This document shows, piece by piece, positions 42,301 through 51,684 of a stretch of DNA of 64,000 bases. Both the position numbers and the translations under genes were made by a program. The notes beneath the pieces are model-generated. The model did not search any database. It had not been told where the DNA came from and saw only the letters and a program-made list of their open reading frames with translations. Source of the DNA: Tritrichomonas musculus (taxonomy: Eukaryota; Parabasalia; Tritrichomonadida; Tritrichomonadidae); NCBI GenBank assembly GCA_039105265.1, contig JAPFFF010000002.1, forward strand, positions 5,332,001 through 5,396,000, given 5' to 3'. Within the stretch, counting starts at the first letter, position 1. The number at the start of each line of letters is the position of its first letter.

Positions 42301-43463
42301 ACATCAATAAATCAATTCATTATTTTACACTTTCTTCAAATCAAGATGAAGCAGATTCACAGTTTTTTCTTGGTCTTATTTATTATGAAGGAATATATGT
42401 TCCAAGAGACATCAATAAATCAATTCATTTTTTTACACTTTCATCAAATCACCATTCTCCTTTTTCACAGTTTTTTCTTGGTCATATTTATTATGAAAAT
42501 AAATATATTAAACAAGATATTAATAAATCTATTCATTATCTCACACTTTCATCAAATCAAAATTTTTCAAATGCGCAATTTTTACTTGGCCTAATTTATT
42601 ATGAAAGCAAATATTTTCCACGAGATGTCAACAAATCAATTTATTACCTAACATTGTCTGCAAATCAGAATGATTCAAATGCACAATACAATCTTTCTGT
42701 GATTTATTTTTTTGATAAATCTGCTCGAAACATTAGGCAGGCAATAAAATTATTGAAATACTCAGCAGAAAATAAGAATCGTAGAGCTCAGTTATTCCTT
42801 GCTCATTTATATTTCGAAGGGCAATACTTAGAAGTTGATATTACAAAAGCAATTTCATTATATAAAGAAGTGTCATGCTTCGACAACCAATATGCAAAAA
42901 ATAATCTTGGAGTTATTTATAAAAACAGCGATTTTAATAAAAAATACATTTGGGCAAAAACATTTTTTAATGAAGCAATTAAGTTAAAACGAGACAAGTT
43001 GGCGATGTTCAACTTATCAAATATGCTACTCGATGAAGAAGAAAACTCTTCAAATATATCAAATGAATATCAACAACACCAGAATATAATAAAATTGTTA
43101 ATCGAATCTTCCTTCATGAATTTCATCCCTTCACAAATATTACTTCTATTTTTGCTAATTAAAAAGCATGGATTATTAAATTTAAATATCATTCAAGATG
43201 AATTTAAAAAACATGGAAAGGAATCCAACATTTTTGCAACAAATATTTTTAAACAATATCAAAAATATAGTTTTTTCTTCATAGAAAAAGAATTTCAAAA
43301 AATTTTCAAAACTATAAGAAAAGCTGAATTTGTTTATATGTATGATAGAATAATATCGTATGAAGAAATCAAACAAATACATAAAAACAAAAAACATGGT
43401 AATAATTCAATAATAAAAGACGTTGATATTAATTTTTATGAAGGATTTGGTCTTTTACCATGA
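39378..43463 (+). CDS. protein kinase with ~20 Sel1 repeats
   Basis: 1,361 residues from the ATG at 39378; the slightly longer frame starts at GTG and is not preferred. Residues 1-190 are an unrecognised N-terminal domain. Residues ~195-435 are a kinase: loop GFGSFA, beta-3 K225, YRDLKPDN (313-320) with the catalytic Asp kept, and APE (358-360). DFG reads DFN (333-335), so the glycine is lost but the magnesium-binding Asp remains, and activity is possible. From ~480 to ~1190 there are about twenty Sel1 repeats of 36 residues (IHYLTLSSNQNN, AQLFLGLIYY) that are very alike at DNA level (108-bp period), indicating recent expansion. The C-terminal 170 residues are helical and unrecognised. Asn-rich repeats probably form a curved scaffold for partners. 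Confidence 0.85.
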   Translation: MLERFEELINHINKSNFNMTKPQFIPLVKRIRFHPIFNLSEIKDEILQRLQKASFIVIDLNISTKSFVICFNETLILIDQTKSDILSKIFGSNIKEHKIFFLKDSWKDFSKLFELQINENTYDPLFEYEIENFVREFKITSSNNLHNTWDIIKSCLAGYFIKKSYWKNNEDRIYSFLTKNDSFYPTEEKSFYRKEFISLRPLGFGSFANVQLFYHIETESLYAVKIQNTSDSLSNFDVLNKREIENYRKFQYPLLPRFYGTIEEYGQKSLVIEYIHGKTLDKKIKNCSMKQKFLIFVEILFTFQYLHQNNFVYRDLKPDNIIVDENDSVVLIDFNKMRDDCIDKSPNFSNDIWNSFAAPEIHNNSRPSDKSDIYSIGKMIHYIFSDDMKIYPRISNLYQKCTESDSMKRPTINELINLFKQKSHEIKNETLDDSKNESYYYIEQFIDRFERIKALSTSSHFNLKISDFIANSADGKLDVNKYIDYLSNSNNSKDQYKLGLLYCSGSFVPQDFNKSLHYLTLSADQNNSEAQLMLGIIYCYNQYFSHDINKSLHYLTLSANQNNSRAQYELGIIYYEGIYIQKDIYKSIHYLTLSANENNSDAQFKLGFIYFYNEIISRDVNKSIYYLTLSSNQNNSKAQFFLGSIYYYLKNIEKSIYYLTLSSNQNNPDSHLFLGIIYYNDIYVSRDINKAILYFKLAANQNNSEAQLFLGRIYYDNKYIKQDISKAIYYLTLSSNQKNSKAYIILGYIYYKGEFVFQDINKAIYYFTLSANQNNSEAQLFLGLIYYNNKYIKQDINKAIHYLTLSSNQNNQKAQLMLSVIYKEDRGIRPNINESIRYLTLSADQNNAENQYKLGCIYYDGNNIPPNINKSIYYLTLSANQKNAKAQCKLGIIYYENKFVPQDIKKSIYYFELSSKQNYITAQSFLGIIYYDNQFVPRDINKSIHYFTLAAAQNDVSSQFFLGLIYFEGIYVPRDINKSIHYFTLSSNQDEADSQFFLGLIYYEGIYVPRDINKSIHFFTLSSNHHSPFSQFFLGHIYYENKYIKQDINKSIHYLTLSSNQNFSNAQFLLGLIYYESKYFPRDVNKSIYYLTLSANQNDSNAQYNLSVIYFFDKSARNIRQAIKLLKYSAENKNRRAQLFLAHLYFEGQYLEVDITKAISLYKEVSCFDNQYAKNNLGVIYKNSDFNKKYIWAKTFFNEAIKLKRDKLAMFNLSNMLLDEEENSSNISNEYQQHQNIIKLLIESSFMNFIPSQILLLFLLIKKHGLLNLNIIQDEFKKHGKESNIFATNIFKQYQKYSFFFIEKEFQKIFKTIRKAEFVYMYDRIISYEEIKQIHKNKKHGNNSIIKDVDINFYEGFGLLP

Positions 43464-43938
43464 AATATCTTTAGTTCCATTTCTTTTTTAGAGATTTGCA
43501 GCTTTTTTAGTAAACTGAACACAACATAATTTAACTAAAACCTAAATTTGATGAAATAATATCTTTAATTATAGTGATTAGCATTCATATTTTTTGATTT
43601 TTTTCATTTAATAAAAATATTGATGATGATTAAAAATTTTATTTTTATTCTTGAAATATTAAAAAATAAAAACTATGATTTTATTGTATACAAAATGGAT
43701 ATATAGAACAGATATGGTGATAATTATGTTACAAAAATTTTCGGTTTTAAAAATGAATAGAGAACAGATATGGTTTTAAAATTAATAAGATGTTATTAAA
43801 AAATCTTATTATGTCTTGTTATTGCAGTATTAAATCTCTACATCAATATATATTTATCCTTTTTTTAATTATTTCATCCATTGAATTTTTCTTTGTAACG
43901 ATATTTTTTTCAATGAAGCAATTCAAATAGAAATATAA
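43464..43938. other. intergenic region
   Basis: AT-rich; 'agaacagatatggt' occurs twice near 43705 and 43760. A 39-codon hydrophobic frame at 43814-43933 ends just before the next ATG; it could be chance or a detached signal-like leader. Confidence 0.45.
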
Positions 43939-45213
43939 ATGAATCTAACATTAACTTTATTAAACCTTGGAATAATTGGAAATAGTCCTCTTATTCAATT
44001 ACCGCAACTATCACAACATTCTTCATTTTCATTAACAGATTCAAATATTGTTCATTCGACCATCAATTTTTTCCAATCATCAGATTCATATAAATTCCAA
44101 TACGCCTTTATTAATTCACGTTTCATTCATTTTTTGCGCACTCCCCTTACAATTTCCAAGGATGATGCTATTACCAAATCTGATGAAATATTTCATACAA
44201 CTTTAGAACATAAACTAAGCTCCAATTTAACCGTCACTTCCTGTCAATTCATCAACATTATTTCCGAGAAACCAGGTGCAGCTATTCATCTTGACTCCAA
44301 ATCCACCGAATTCAAAATCTCACGTTGCTTTTTCGACATCTGCCGTTGCAAAGGCAAAGGTGGCGCAATATTCGCCCTAATGAACCACATGGATTGCCAA
44401 TACAACTGCTTCCATCTTTGCAGATGTGGGAAAGAGAATGGCAATGATGGATCGACCGTTTACGCCTTTTCACAAATTGGAATTGACACCAAATTCATCT
44501 CCTGCAACGAATGTCCCCGTCACGGCGACCAGTGCTGGTATGGCATCGTCATACTCTGCAATGGCCGACTTGAGACGGCGAACGTTAACATGTCAAACAG
44601 CGATGTTGAATTTATATCTGGTCTTGCGCATTTTAGGCCAAATGAAGGTGAAAGTATATTGAAGTACTACACTGCAATCAACCAAATTAACGGGAACAGT
44701 TTGGCCTTCATTGACATGACTTTTCACGGAACTCATCAATTTGGTTCACTAGTGAACAACACCTCAAAAACTGGCATTTTTTACGTCCAGAATTCAACAA
44801 CAACACTGATGAACTTCTACTTTTTGAATAACACTGGACCGATAACTTACATGTGCGTGGGCAACAGTAAGGCAAACTTCGAAAGTTGCGTCTTTTCCTC
44901 AGAAAAAGTGAATTTGGGAATCGGTTATGGAAAAGATATAGACTGCTTATTTGGTCAGTTGACAGCAACACCAATGAAGATGGAATTGTACGGAACGGCT
45001 GTATGCGAGACGCAGCAGGAGGCGGCATTCTTCGACAATATGAGAAATAATATCGATATTAACAATTATTTCGATAAGAATGGACTCTTGAGAAGGAAGA
45101 ATAAAAGAGACTTGATGCTGTGCGTGCTAATCGTTGGACTCGTGCTGATTATTTACACCTTCTTCTCGAGATTTAAGGGAAGAAGGATTAGAATAAGAGA
45201 CAGAAATCTGTAA
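43939..45213 (+). CDS. type I membrane surface protein, beta-helix-like
   Basis: 424 residues. An in-frame TAA immediately precedes the ATG, which fixes the frame limit. Residues ~30-350 have the short repeating strands and Asn/Ser/Cys pattern of a right-handed parallel beta-helix (SNLTVTSCQFINI, FKISRCFFDICRC, GNSLAFIDMTF, TLMNFYFLNNTG), resembling Pmp-like or polymorphic surface proteins of trichomonads. At least ten potential N-glycosylation sites and many cysteines fit an extracellular domain. One TM helix lies at ~391-409 (LMLCVLIVGLVLIIYTFF), followed by a short Arg-rich cytoplasmic tail. The N-terminus is only weakly signal-like. Codon use becomes GC-richer after ~44250. The exact ligand is unknown. 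Confidence 0.7.
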   Translation: MNLTLTLLNLGIIGNSPLIQLPQLSQHSSFSLTDSNIVHSTINFFQSSDSYKFQYAFINSRFIHFLRTPLTISKDDAITKSDEIFHTTLEHKLSSNLTVTSCQFINIISEKPGAAIHLDSKSTEFKISRCFFDICRCKGKGGAIFALMNHMDCQYNCFHLCRCGKENGNDGSTVYAFSQIGIDTKFISCNECPRHGDQCWYGIVILCNGRLETANVNMSNSDVEFISGLAHFRPNEGESILKYYTAINQINGNSLAFIDMTFHGTHQFGSLVNNTSKTGIFYVQNSTTTLMNFYFLNNTGPITYMCVGNSKANFESCVFSSEKVNLGIGYGKDIDCLFGQLTATPMKMELYGTAVCETQQEAAFFDNMRNNIDINNYFDKNGLLRRKNKRDLMLCVLIVGLVLIIYTFFSRFKGRRIRIRDRNL

Positions 45214-45241
45214 ATTTTATTTTTCTTTCTTTCACATAATA

Positions 45242-45268
45242 TTTTTTTTTTTTTTTTTTTTTTTTTTT
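45242..45268 (+). repeat. poly-T tract
   Basis: A ~27-nt T run about 30 bp after the surface-protein stop codon. Confidence 0.9.
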
Positions 45269-45617
45269 GTAAGTAAAAGTGAAGATGAAGAAAAACTTAT
45301 TTCATTCGCTCATAAAAAAGTTAAAGATTACCATATTGATTAATTGCTGGCTCATCATGAAAATGTATTCATTTGTTATCAATTAATAATTTTCATTTGC
45401 TATCCGAAAAGATAAATCCAAAATAAAGCAATATGAATCAAATCTGGTTGGTTCGTGTGGTTTTATTGCTGCTTATTTTTTTCCATTAAAACATTCTCTA
45501 ATCATATTATTTATTTATTAAAAAGAGTAAAGATCCCATAAATGCATCCATATATATCATTGAATGGTCGTTATTCAGTAATTTTCACTTTATCATTAAT
45601 GATATAGATGATAAAGA

Positions 45618-46660
45618 AGTGGAAATATCGGAGCTACAGTTCATATTCCAATTCCAAAATTGGTATTTGAAAATGAAATCAAACCTTATTTCGTTAACAA
45701 ATTTAATCAAATCAATGGCGAATACACTTCATTTTCATATGACAATATCAAACTTGGCGATAGGACACCACTCGAAATGTATCGTGATTACATGATCAAC
45801 TTCAACCAACACTTCCAAAAGTACATCAAAAGCAAGACGACCTCCAAAGTTGAAGTCGGACTCGGACTATGTTGTGAGCTTCGTTATCCTTCATATCTCC
45901 TTTCATGAAGGGAATATCCATCAAGGCTCATTCCAATGCTTTGATGAAATGTTCAAAGAAATGTTTTCTAGAGACGCAAAAGAAGCAGGCCAACAGATAT
46001 TGGTGATAATTACAACGTGTATCCAGGTGGACCAACATTCTGGACCACAGGATACAAGACAGAACACGGAAAATTCTTCCTTAGCTGGTATTCACAAAAG
46101 TTGATCGAACACGGAAGGAAAATTTTGAAAACTGCCCGAAAAGTATTCAATAATAAAGAAATCTCAGGAAAAGTTGGAGGAATTCATTGGCAATATCTGA
46201 ATGAAGCGAGAAGTGTAGAAGCAACAGCATGATACTACAACACAAATGGAAATAACGGTTATTCAGAAATCGCCAAGATGTTCAAAGAAGAAGATATCGA
46301 ATTTTGTTTTACATGTCTTGAAATGCGAGGACAAGACAAATATGCATCCTCTGATCCAGTGAGTTTCGTGAATGATGTCTTTGAGATTGCATATACAAAT
46401 GGACTTAATTTTGAAGGTGAAAACGCTATCGAGTACTACCTTCAAATATTAAGTGGAAGTCAAGAGGAATGAAAGAATTCACTTTCTTGAGAATGACTGA
46501 CAAACTAATGAGCAATAAAAAGACATGGACTGATTTTGTCAAATTCACTCAACAAATGCATGATTCTTTCTTCCAAGAAGAAGAAGATAATGATGATTCT
46601 GAATATAAAAAAGAAAGTTATGAATATTACAATTTGAATTGCAAGTATAATTTATTATAA
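45618..46660 (+). pseudogene. beta-amylase (GH14) pseudogene
   Basis: Successive frames match the beta-amylase sequence in order. GATVHIPIPKL comes first. LEMYRDYM and VEVGLGLCCELRYPSY follow, the latter holding the first catalytic Glu in the family motif. QCFDEMFKE, HGKFFLSWYSQKLIEHG and VGGIHWQYLNEA come next. The last blocks are IEFCFTCLEMR, GENAIEYY with the second catalytic Glu, and FTFLRMTDKLM. The N-terminal part of the barrel is missing, the pieces lie in more than one frame, and there are at least two stops. GH14 enzymes release maltose from starch or glycogen, and trichomonads have several. This copy is inactive, but the active-site blocks are still easy to read, so decay is fairly recent. 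Confidence 0.85.
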
Positions 46661-46838
46661 TAGATTTAATTTTGAATTATTATTTGAAATATAGAAATAG
46701 ATATTAATAAATAGATCGTTTGTAAAAATAATTATATTTTCTTATTTTCTTTTATATTATTATATTACGATTGAAAAAGTATATCACACATTCATAATAG
46801 GTATTACCCAATAAATTAATATGAAATTGTATTTTATT

Positions 46839-47157
46839 TAGAGTGAGGAGAATAATATATAAACGGGAGAATAATATGTAAACGCTTCTGAAAAAGTTTA
46901 AAAATGAAAGAGAAAAGCATTATCCGCTTTCTTTTAGTTAGTTTTATTATTATACATTATCAATTTAATTTGAATCACTATATAATAAATTACAAAAACA
47001 AAATTTAATAAAGATAATTTAGAGTTTTTTTATCAATTTTTTTCAAATAAATTATTTATTATTTCTATTAATTAATTCAAAAAAATTGTATATCTTAAAC
47101 TTTTTCTGTAGCGTTTACATATTATTCTCCCGTTTACATATAATTCTCCTCACTCTA
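46839..47157. mobile_element. mariner-type MITE with TA target site
   Basis: A 315-bp element (46841-47155) has ~60-bp terminal inverted repeats beginning GAGTGAGGAGAAT and TA on both sides (46839-46840 and 47156-47157). Each arm contains two direct copies of a ~19-bp unit GGAGAATAATATRTAAACG, the layout expected for transposase-binding sites. The ~200-bp AT-rich centre encodes nothing. TA duplication and size fit a Tc1/mariner MITE; mariner elements are known in trichomonads (Tvmar1). Confidence 0.85.
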
Positions 47158-47455
47158 TTCTCACAAAAAAATGTGAACTTTTATTTAAATTTTTAAGTTG
47201 GAAATTCAAATGAACTTTTTCATATCACAATTTTCAAAGATCATTTAAAAATTGAAATCATTTTTCAAAATGATAATAACTAAATTTCTGATTAAAAAAA
47301 AGTATAAAATATTAAAAATAAATATTATTTTTATTAAATCATACAAATAAAAATTATTTTTGTTAAAATAATTAATTTAATTTTTATATTTATCAAATAA
47401 AACCTAAAATTTTTGATATTGTTTTTTTTTAATGTTCTGAATTTATTCAATCGTT
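47158..47455. other. AT-rich upstream region of the transporter
   Basis: About 300 bp with no gene. The reading frame open before the transporter ATG has no ATG of its own and is T-rich. Confidence 0.5.
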
Positions 47456-47462
47456 TCACAAT
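47456..47462 (+). promoter_or_regulatory. possible Initiator (Inr)
   Basis: TCACAAT with +1 A at 47458 would give a 30-nt leader to the ATG at 47488, a little longer than usual. Confidence 0.35.
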
Positions 47463-47487
47463 TTATAAAACATTTTGTAAAAATCGA

Positions 47488-48882
47488 ATGATAGATAAGC
47501 CTCTTTTAGAAAAAGAATGGGTTCCATTACATCTAAGAGAAAAGCTCTCATTTATTCATATTTTAGGAATTGCTGCTTCAAATTTAGCTCCTAACATTTT
47601 ATGGATGATCATTCCAACTTTTTTTGAACCAATAGCATACAAAATTCATGTGTCAAAGATTTCCCAAACAATTCTTCTATTTTTCGGTTCTTTTTCTGGA
47701 TTTGCAGTGTGCCCTATAATCGGCGTATATTCTGATAGATCTACATGTAAGTGGGGTAGACGACGAATATACATTGTAATATCGCTTTTTATGATAATTA
47801 TTGGCTTAGTTTTGTTGTCGAATTGTATTTCAATAAGTAAATTTTTAAGTCCGAAAAATCCCGATATTTTATGTAAAATACTATTTGGTTTCTCATATCT
47901 TTTCTCCGTAACTGCGGGAAATATATTACAAACTCCAGCTCGATCGATATGTACTGATGTTTCCCCTCTCCCTCAACAAAATTTAATGTCAAATATCTGT
48001 AGTGTCTATGCTGGTCTCGGCGGTGTCATAGTCAACATAATTGGAGGTCTTAAACTCGAAAACTACACCAGTCTTAACCAAGAGCAATTTATTCTAATTG
48101 TATCAGCAGTATTATGCAGCGTATCAATTTTAATCACAATTATAGTAACCCCCGAAGAACCATTACAAACCAAACCGCCAAAAGTACGTCCATTTAAGCA
48201 ATTATACGAAGCATTTAAGACGATGCCGATACATATCACCCGTACGCTTCCGTCAGTGACACTTTTGACGATAGCCTATTTTCAGTTCTCCTTCCAGTTC
48301 AACCACTTCATGGGGAAGGATGTTTTCAAAGGTGACAACACAAATCCAGATGATACAGAGAAAAACAAGCTCTACGACGAAGGCGTTTCTTGGTCGATGT
48401 TTTGTGGTGCTGTCCGTTATGGCTCTCAATTTTTGTATGGGTTTGCTTGCACAAAAGTGTCAGAAATCATTGGATTTAAATGGGCCTCCTTTCTCGGTTA
48501 CCTGCTGCTCTCAATCGGACTCTTCTTGTTCTTCGTCCTCGACAACAAGTACTGGTTCTTGCTGGTGACGGCCCTGATCGGAATCGGCTACGGGACTGCA
48601 ATGTCAATCCCTTACGCAATCGCCTCCATCGCCGCCAGAATCAACAATCAGGATTTCGGCGTTTTTGTGGGGATTTTGGTCGTCTTTACGGTTATCGGTG
48701 AACAGTTGTCAAACCTCGGAATTGGATCGGGACTTGGAATGATTTGGCCCGACAATCCTAGAGTGATGATTGGCATATCAGGAATATTCGGAGTTTTGGC
48801 CGCTTTTGCGTCACTCTGGATCATTGAGCCCAAGATTGAAATGAATGAATCTTATGCGTCTTTGGCTACTGAAGGAGACTAA
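47488..48882 (+). CDS. MFS sugar transporter, SLC45/GPH-like
   Basis: 464 residues from the ATG at 47488, the first in the frame. About twelve TM helices are visible. The loop after TM2 carries GVYSDRSTCKWGRRRIYI, close to the D-R-x-x-x-x-WGRRRP signature of sucrose/SLC45 and GPH (glycoside-pentoside-hexuronide) carriers. TM5 has TPARSICTDVSP, comparable to the ARALLAD motif of that group. The family moves disaccharides or other glycosides with protons or cations. In a parasite with rhamnosidase and amylase relatives it likely imports glucosides or maltose-like sugars (inference). The 3' third (48400-48850) is distinctly GC-richer than the 5' part. Confidence 0.85.
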   Translation: MIDKPLLEKEWVPLHLREKLSFIHILGIAASNLAPNILWMIIPTFFEPIAYKIHVSKISQTILLFFGSFSGFAVCPIIGVYSDRSTCKWGRRRIYIVISLFMIIIGLVLLSNCISISKFLSPKNPDILCKILFGFSYLFSVTAGNILQTPARSICTDVSPLPQQNLMSNICSVYAGLGGVIVNIIGGLKLENYTSLNQEQFILIVSAVLCSVSILITIIVTPEEPLQTKPPKVRPFKQLYEAFKTMPIHITRTLPSVTLLTIAYFQFSFQFNHFMGKDVFKGDNTNPDDTEKNKLYDEGVSWSMFCGAVRYGSQFLYGFACTKVSEIIGFKWASFLGYLLLSIGLFLFFVLDNKYWFLLVTALIGIGYGTAMSIPYAIASIAARINNQDFGVFVGILVVFTVIGEQLSNLGIGSGLGMIWPDNPRVMIGISGIFGVLAAFASLWIIEPKIEMNESYASLATEGD

Positions 48883-49345
48883 TTTTTAATTAGTTTTGTT
48901 TTAAATAGTGCTAAATATTCTTTGAAAATATTAACATTTTTTTTTTTAATTGAAATTAAATAAAAACCTATCTTTTTATAATTTAATCTATTATCCGATT
49001 TAGAGCAAACATAATAAATTCATATATTATCCCATTAAAAGTGCACTTTATTTTTTGATACCAATATATATATATATCGATCATGTAATATATCGTGTTG
49101 AATTATTAATAAAATTTTATTTAAAAGAAACAAAAAAAAAATTATATAAAACTTCAAAAGAGCCAATACTATTGACTCAGTAATGATGACTATCATAATT
49201 AATAAAATCATGGTATATTGATAAAAATTACAATTAATCTATCAAAAAAAGAAAGAAGCTTTCTAATCAAATCTTCTTCTAAAACTTGCATTAATATGAA
49301 ATAAATGCAATTTTAAACAAGTTTTAATTTGAGACAAAGAGATTT
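48883..49345. other. AT-rich intergenic region
   Basis: No gene. The 22-nt string beginning AATTGAAATTAAATAAAAAC near 48950 also occurs near 13199, perhaps by chance in AT-rich DNA or as a repeat end. Confidence 0.5.
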
Positions 49346-49822
49346 TTATGTTTGGCCAAAATTGATATTTTCTAGGCTATTTTGTCTAATAATTGGCTCA
49401 ATTATATCCCAATTGTCGGAAAACCAGTCTAGTAATTGCGCTTTGTTTCTCTTTTGATCTCTATTTAAATAAAGTCCAGATTTTTTACTTATTATAATTG
49501 CAAGTTCCTTCATTTCAGTACTTTTAAGAACCCTGCCATATATCTGCCCTAATTTCAATAATACCGGATATTTTTCTGAATTAATCTTTGTTTTTGCTTT
49601 TTTGCTAGATTCGATGGCTTGAGATTTAGTACTACTTTTATTATTATTAGAATCAAACAGAGATATATATGCTTTAGGAGCCAACTCAAAACCTTTCATT
49701 GCCTTATATAAAGAATGTAAATTAACGATACCTACTTCAAGTTTTGATGGGCTCTGTTTACATAAATTAACTATTTCTTGAATTTCTTTTGCCATAAGAG
49801 AATGTTGTGTCGAATCACTCAT
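49346..49822 (-). CDS. hypothetical small protein
   Basis: 158 residues from the ATG at 49822, the first ATG of the frame. Residues 1-75 are helical (MAKEIQEIVNLCKQ, LHSLYKAMKGFELAP). Residues ~75-95 are Ser/Asn/Lys-rich linker. Residues ~95-150 are a second helical block with a distinctive R-x-x-KRNKAQLLDWF-x-x-NW-x-x-I pattern. No family is recognised. The basic-aromatic C-terminal block could be a small helix-turn-helix nucleic-acid-binding module, which is speculation. A minus-strand TCATA abuts the ATG, leaving only a 2-nt leader if used as Inr. Confidence 0.6.
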   Translation of the reverse strand: MSDSTQHSLMAKEIQEIVNLCKQSPSKLEVGIVNLHSLYKAMKGFELAPKAYISLFDSNNNKSSTKSQAIESSKKAKTKINSEKYPVLLKLGQIYGRVLKSTEMKELAIIISKKSGLYLNRDQKRNKAQLLDWFSDNWDIIEPIIRQNSLENINFGQT

Positions 49823-50039
49823 ATGAAATTTTAAAAATCTTTCCTTTACTGAAAAAGATATGTGTGGGTAGACGATCAAAATTCGTTAAAATATTTAAAA
49901 TTTTTATTTATGAAAAAAATTTTTTATTTTATTTTTATATATATAATAATATAAAAAAGCATTTAATTAATAAAAGTTGACCAAATTAAGATTTATAATT
50001 TTTCAATAGTTATATAAATATTGAAAGAAATTTAAAATC

Positions 50040-50770
50040 ATTTAATATCTTGTTACAGAGCTCCGAATTTATATTAAATAAATAAATATATAATAGTATT
50101 ATATTATAATATACTTATATTTATATTGGGAATGAACTTTTAATCAGCAATTTTTTAAAAAAAGTTCTGAGAAGTTTCTTTTTTTTATCATAAATTTTTA
50201 GCAATTCAAAATATTTGAAAATGAAAAAAAGATAAATAAGAATCTTTAATATCTTGTTATAGAGCTCCGAATTTATATTAAATAAATAAATATATAATAG
50301 TATTATATTATAATATACTTATATTTATATCGGGAATGAACTTTTAATCAGCAATTTTTTAAAAAAAGTTCTGAGAAGTTTCTTTTTTTTATCATAAATT
50401 TTTAGCAATTCAAAATATTTGAAAATGAAAAAAAGATAAATAAGAATCTTTAATATCTTGTTATAGAGCTCCGAATTTATATTAAATAAATAAATATATA
50501 ATAGTATTATATTATAATATACTTATATTTATATCGGGAATGAACTTTTAATCAGCAATTTTCTAAAAAAAGTTCTGAGAAATTTCTTTTTTTTATCATA
50601 AATTTTTAGCAATTCAAAATATTTGAAAATGAAAAAAAGATAAATAAGAATCTTTAATATCTTGTTATAGAGCTCCGAATTTATATTAAATAAATAAAAA
50701 TATAATAGTGATAAATTACATTATATTTATATTTATATTGGGAATGAACTTTTAATCAGCAGTTTTTTTA
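50040..50770. repeat. 204-bp tandem repeat, ~3.6 copies
   Basis: The motif GAGCTCCGAATTTATATT recurs at 50058, 50262, 50466 and 50670, an exact 204-bp period. Copies 2 and 3 are almost identical over the full unit, while copies 1 and 4 show a few changes. The unit has no open frame and is very AT-rich. A local satellite-like array. Confidence 0.9.
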
Positions 50771-50794
50771 AAAAAATGCATACAAGCTATTTTG

Positions 50795-50802
50795 TCACTT
50801 TT
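50795..50802 (+). promoter_or_regulatory. possible Initiator (Inr)
   Basis: TCACTTTT with +1 A at 50797, 26 nt upstream of the ATG at 50823. Confidence 0.4.
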
Positions 50803-50822
50803 TATTACTTTATAAAATAAAA

Positions 50823-51029
50823 ATGAGTGAATTCTTGAAAGAAAACTCAGATATCATAATATATATGCATTCTCGAGAACTTGTCGAATCTTCTTTAATG
50901 GAATTCTTGAAAAATTCAGATGATCTTGAAGAAAATTATGAAAATTTAATTCGCATTTTTAATGATTACAAAATTGATGAAAATTCGCAAGATTTAAAAG
51001 ATGTCTTAAATATAATTATTTCTTTTTGA
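50823..51029 (+). pseudogene. 5' fragment of a DUF3447/ankyrin gene
   Basis: 68 residues matching the start of the trichomonad ankyrin N-terminal module: SSLMEFLKNSDDLEENYENLIRIFNDYKI, then the QDLKDVLNIII helix. Full genes of this type continue for 400 or more residues, as at 20379-22340. Here a stop follows immediately and no ankyrin repeats come after. It is a truncated copy, although its promoter-like Inr and ATG are kept and a short peptide could be made. Confidence 0.6.
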
Positions 51030-51684
51030 AATAATTATCCTAGAAATCTACTATTTTTTTCAAAGATTGAAAAAATTATATTATTTTTTAAGCCAAAAAT
51101 TATGAAATTCTGGTCAAATATTGAAAAATTCCATATTTTTAGAACCAACAAACGAATTCTTTTATTTGCGCTCAACGAAAAAATTGTTACACTTGACCAA
51201 AAGATATTGAATTGTTTTTTTAGCTCCAAAAAATAAACATAATTCTTAACATTAATATTTTTTCTAATATAATATATTTATATATTTTTATTTATATTAA
51301 ATAATTTATAAATATAAGTAGTTCTAAAAGATAAAAATATTTCATAATTAAATTTTTATATTCAAATATTTCAATGATCTTATTCAAAAAATAAAAAAAC
51401 GATCATTTCTCATTTAAAAATAAAATCGTTGATATATCACTTATTGCCCATTAAAATATTCTGGTATTTATAAAATAATCTAATTAACTCTTAATTAATA
51501 TAATATATGAATATATAAATAAATGACAGCTGAAAAATTTTTTTTTCCACCTCTTGTATATATACTTATTTAATTATATTTATTAATATAATTAATGCTA
51601 ATTATTAGATTTTTAACAAGATAATTGATATTTATATATAATTTGACTGTATCAACTGAATACTCAATTGAAACTAAGACATAT
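51030..51684. other. AT-rich region at the Polinton left margin
   Basis: No gene. The left boundary of the Polinton must lie here or just beyond, but no terminal inverted repeat could be identified because the partner end is outside the window. Confidence 0.5.
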
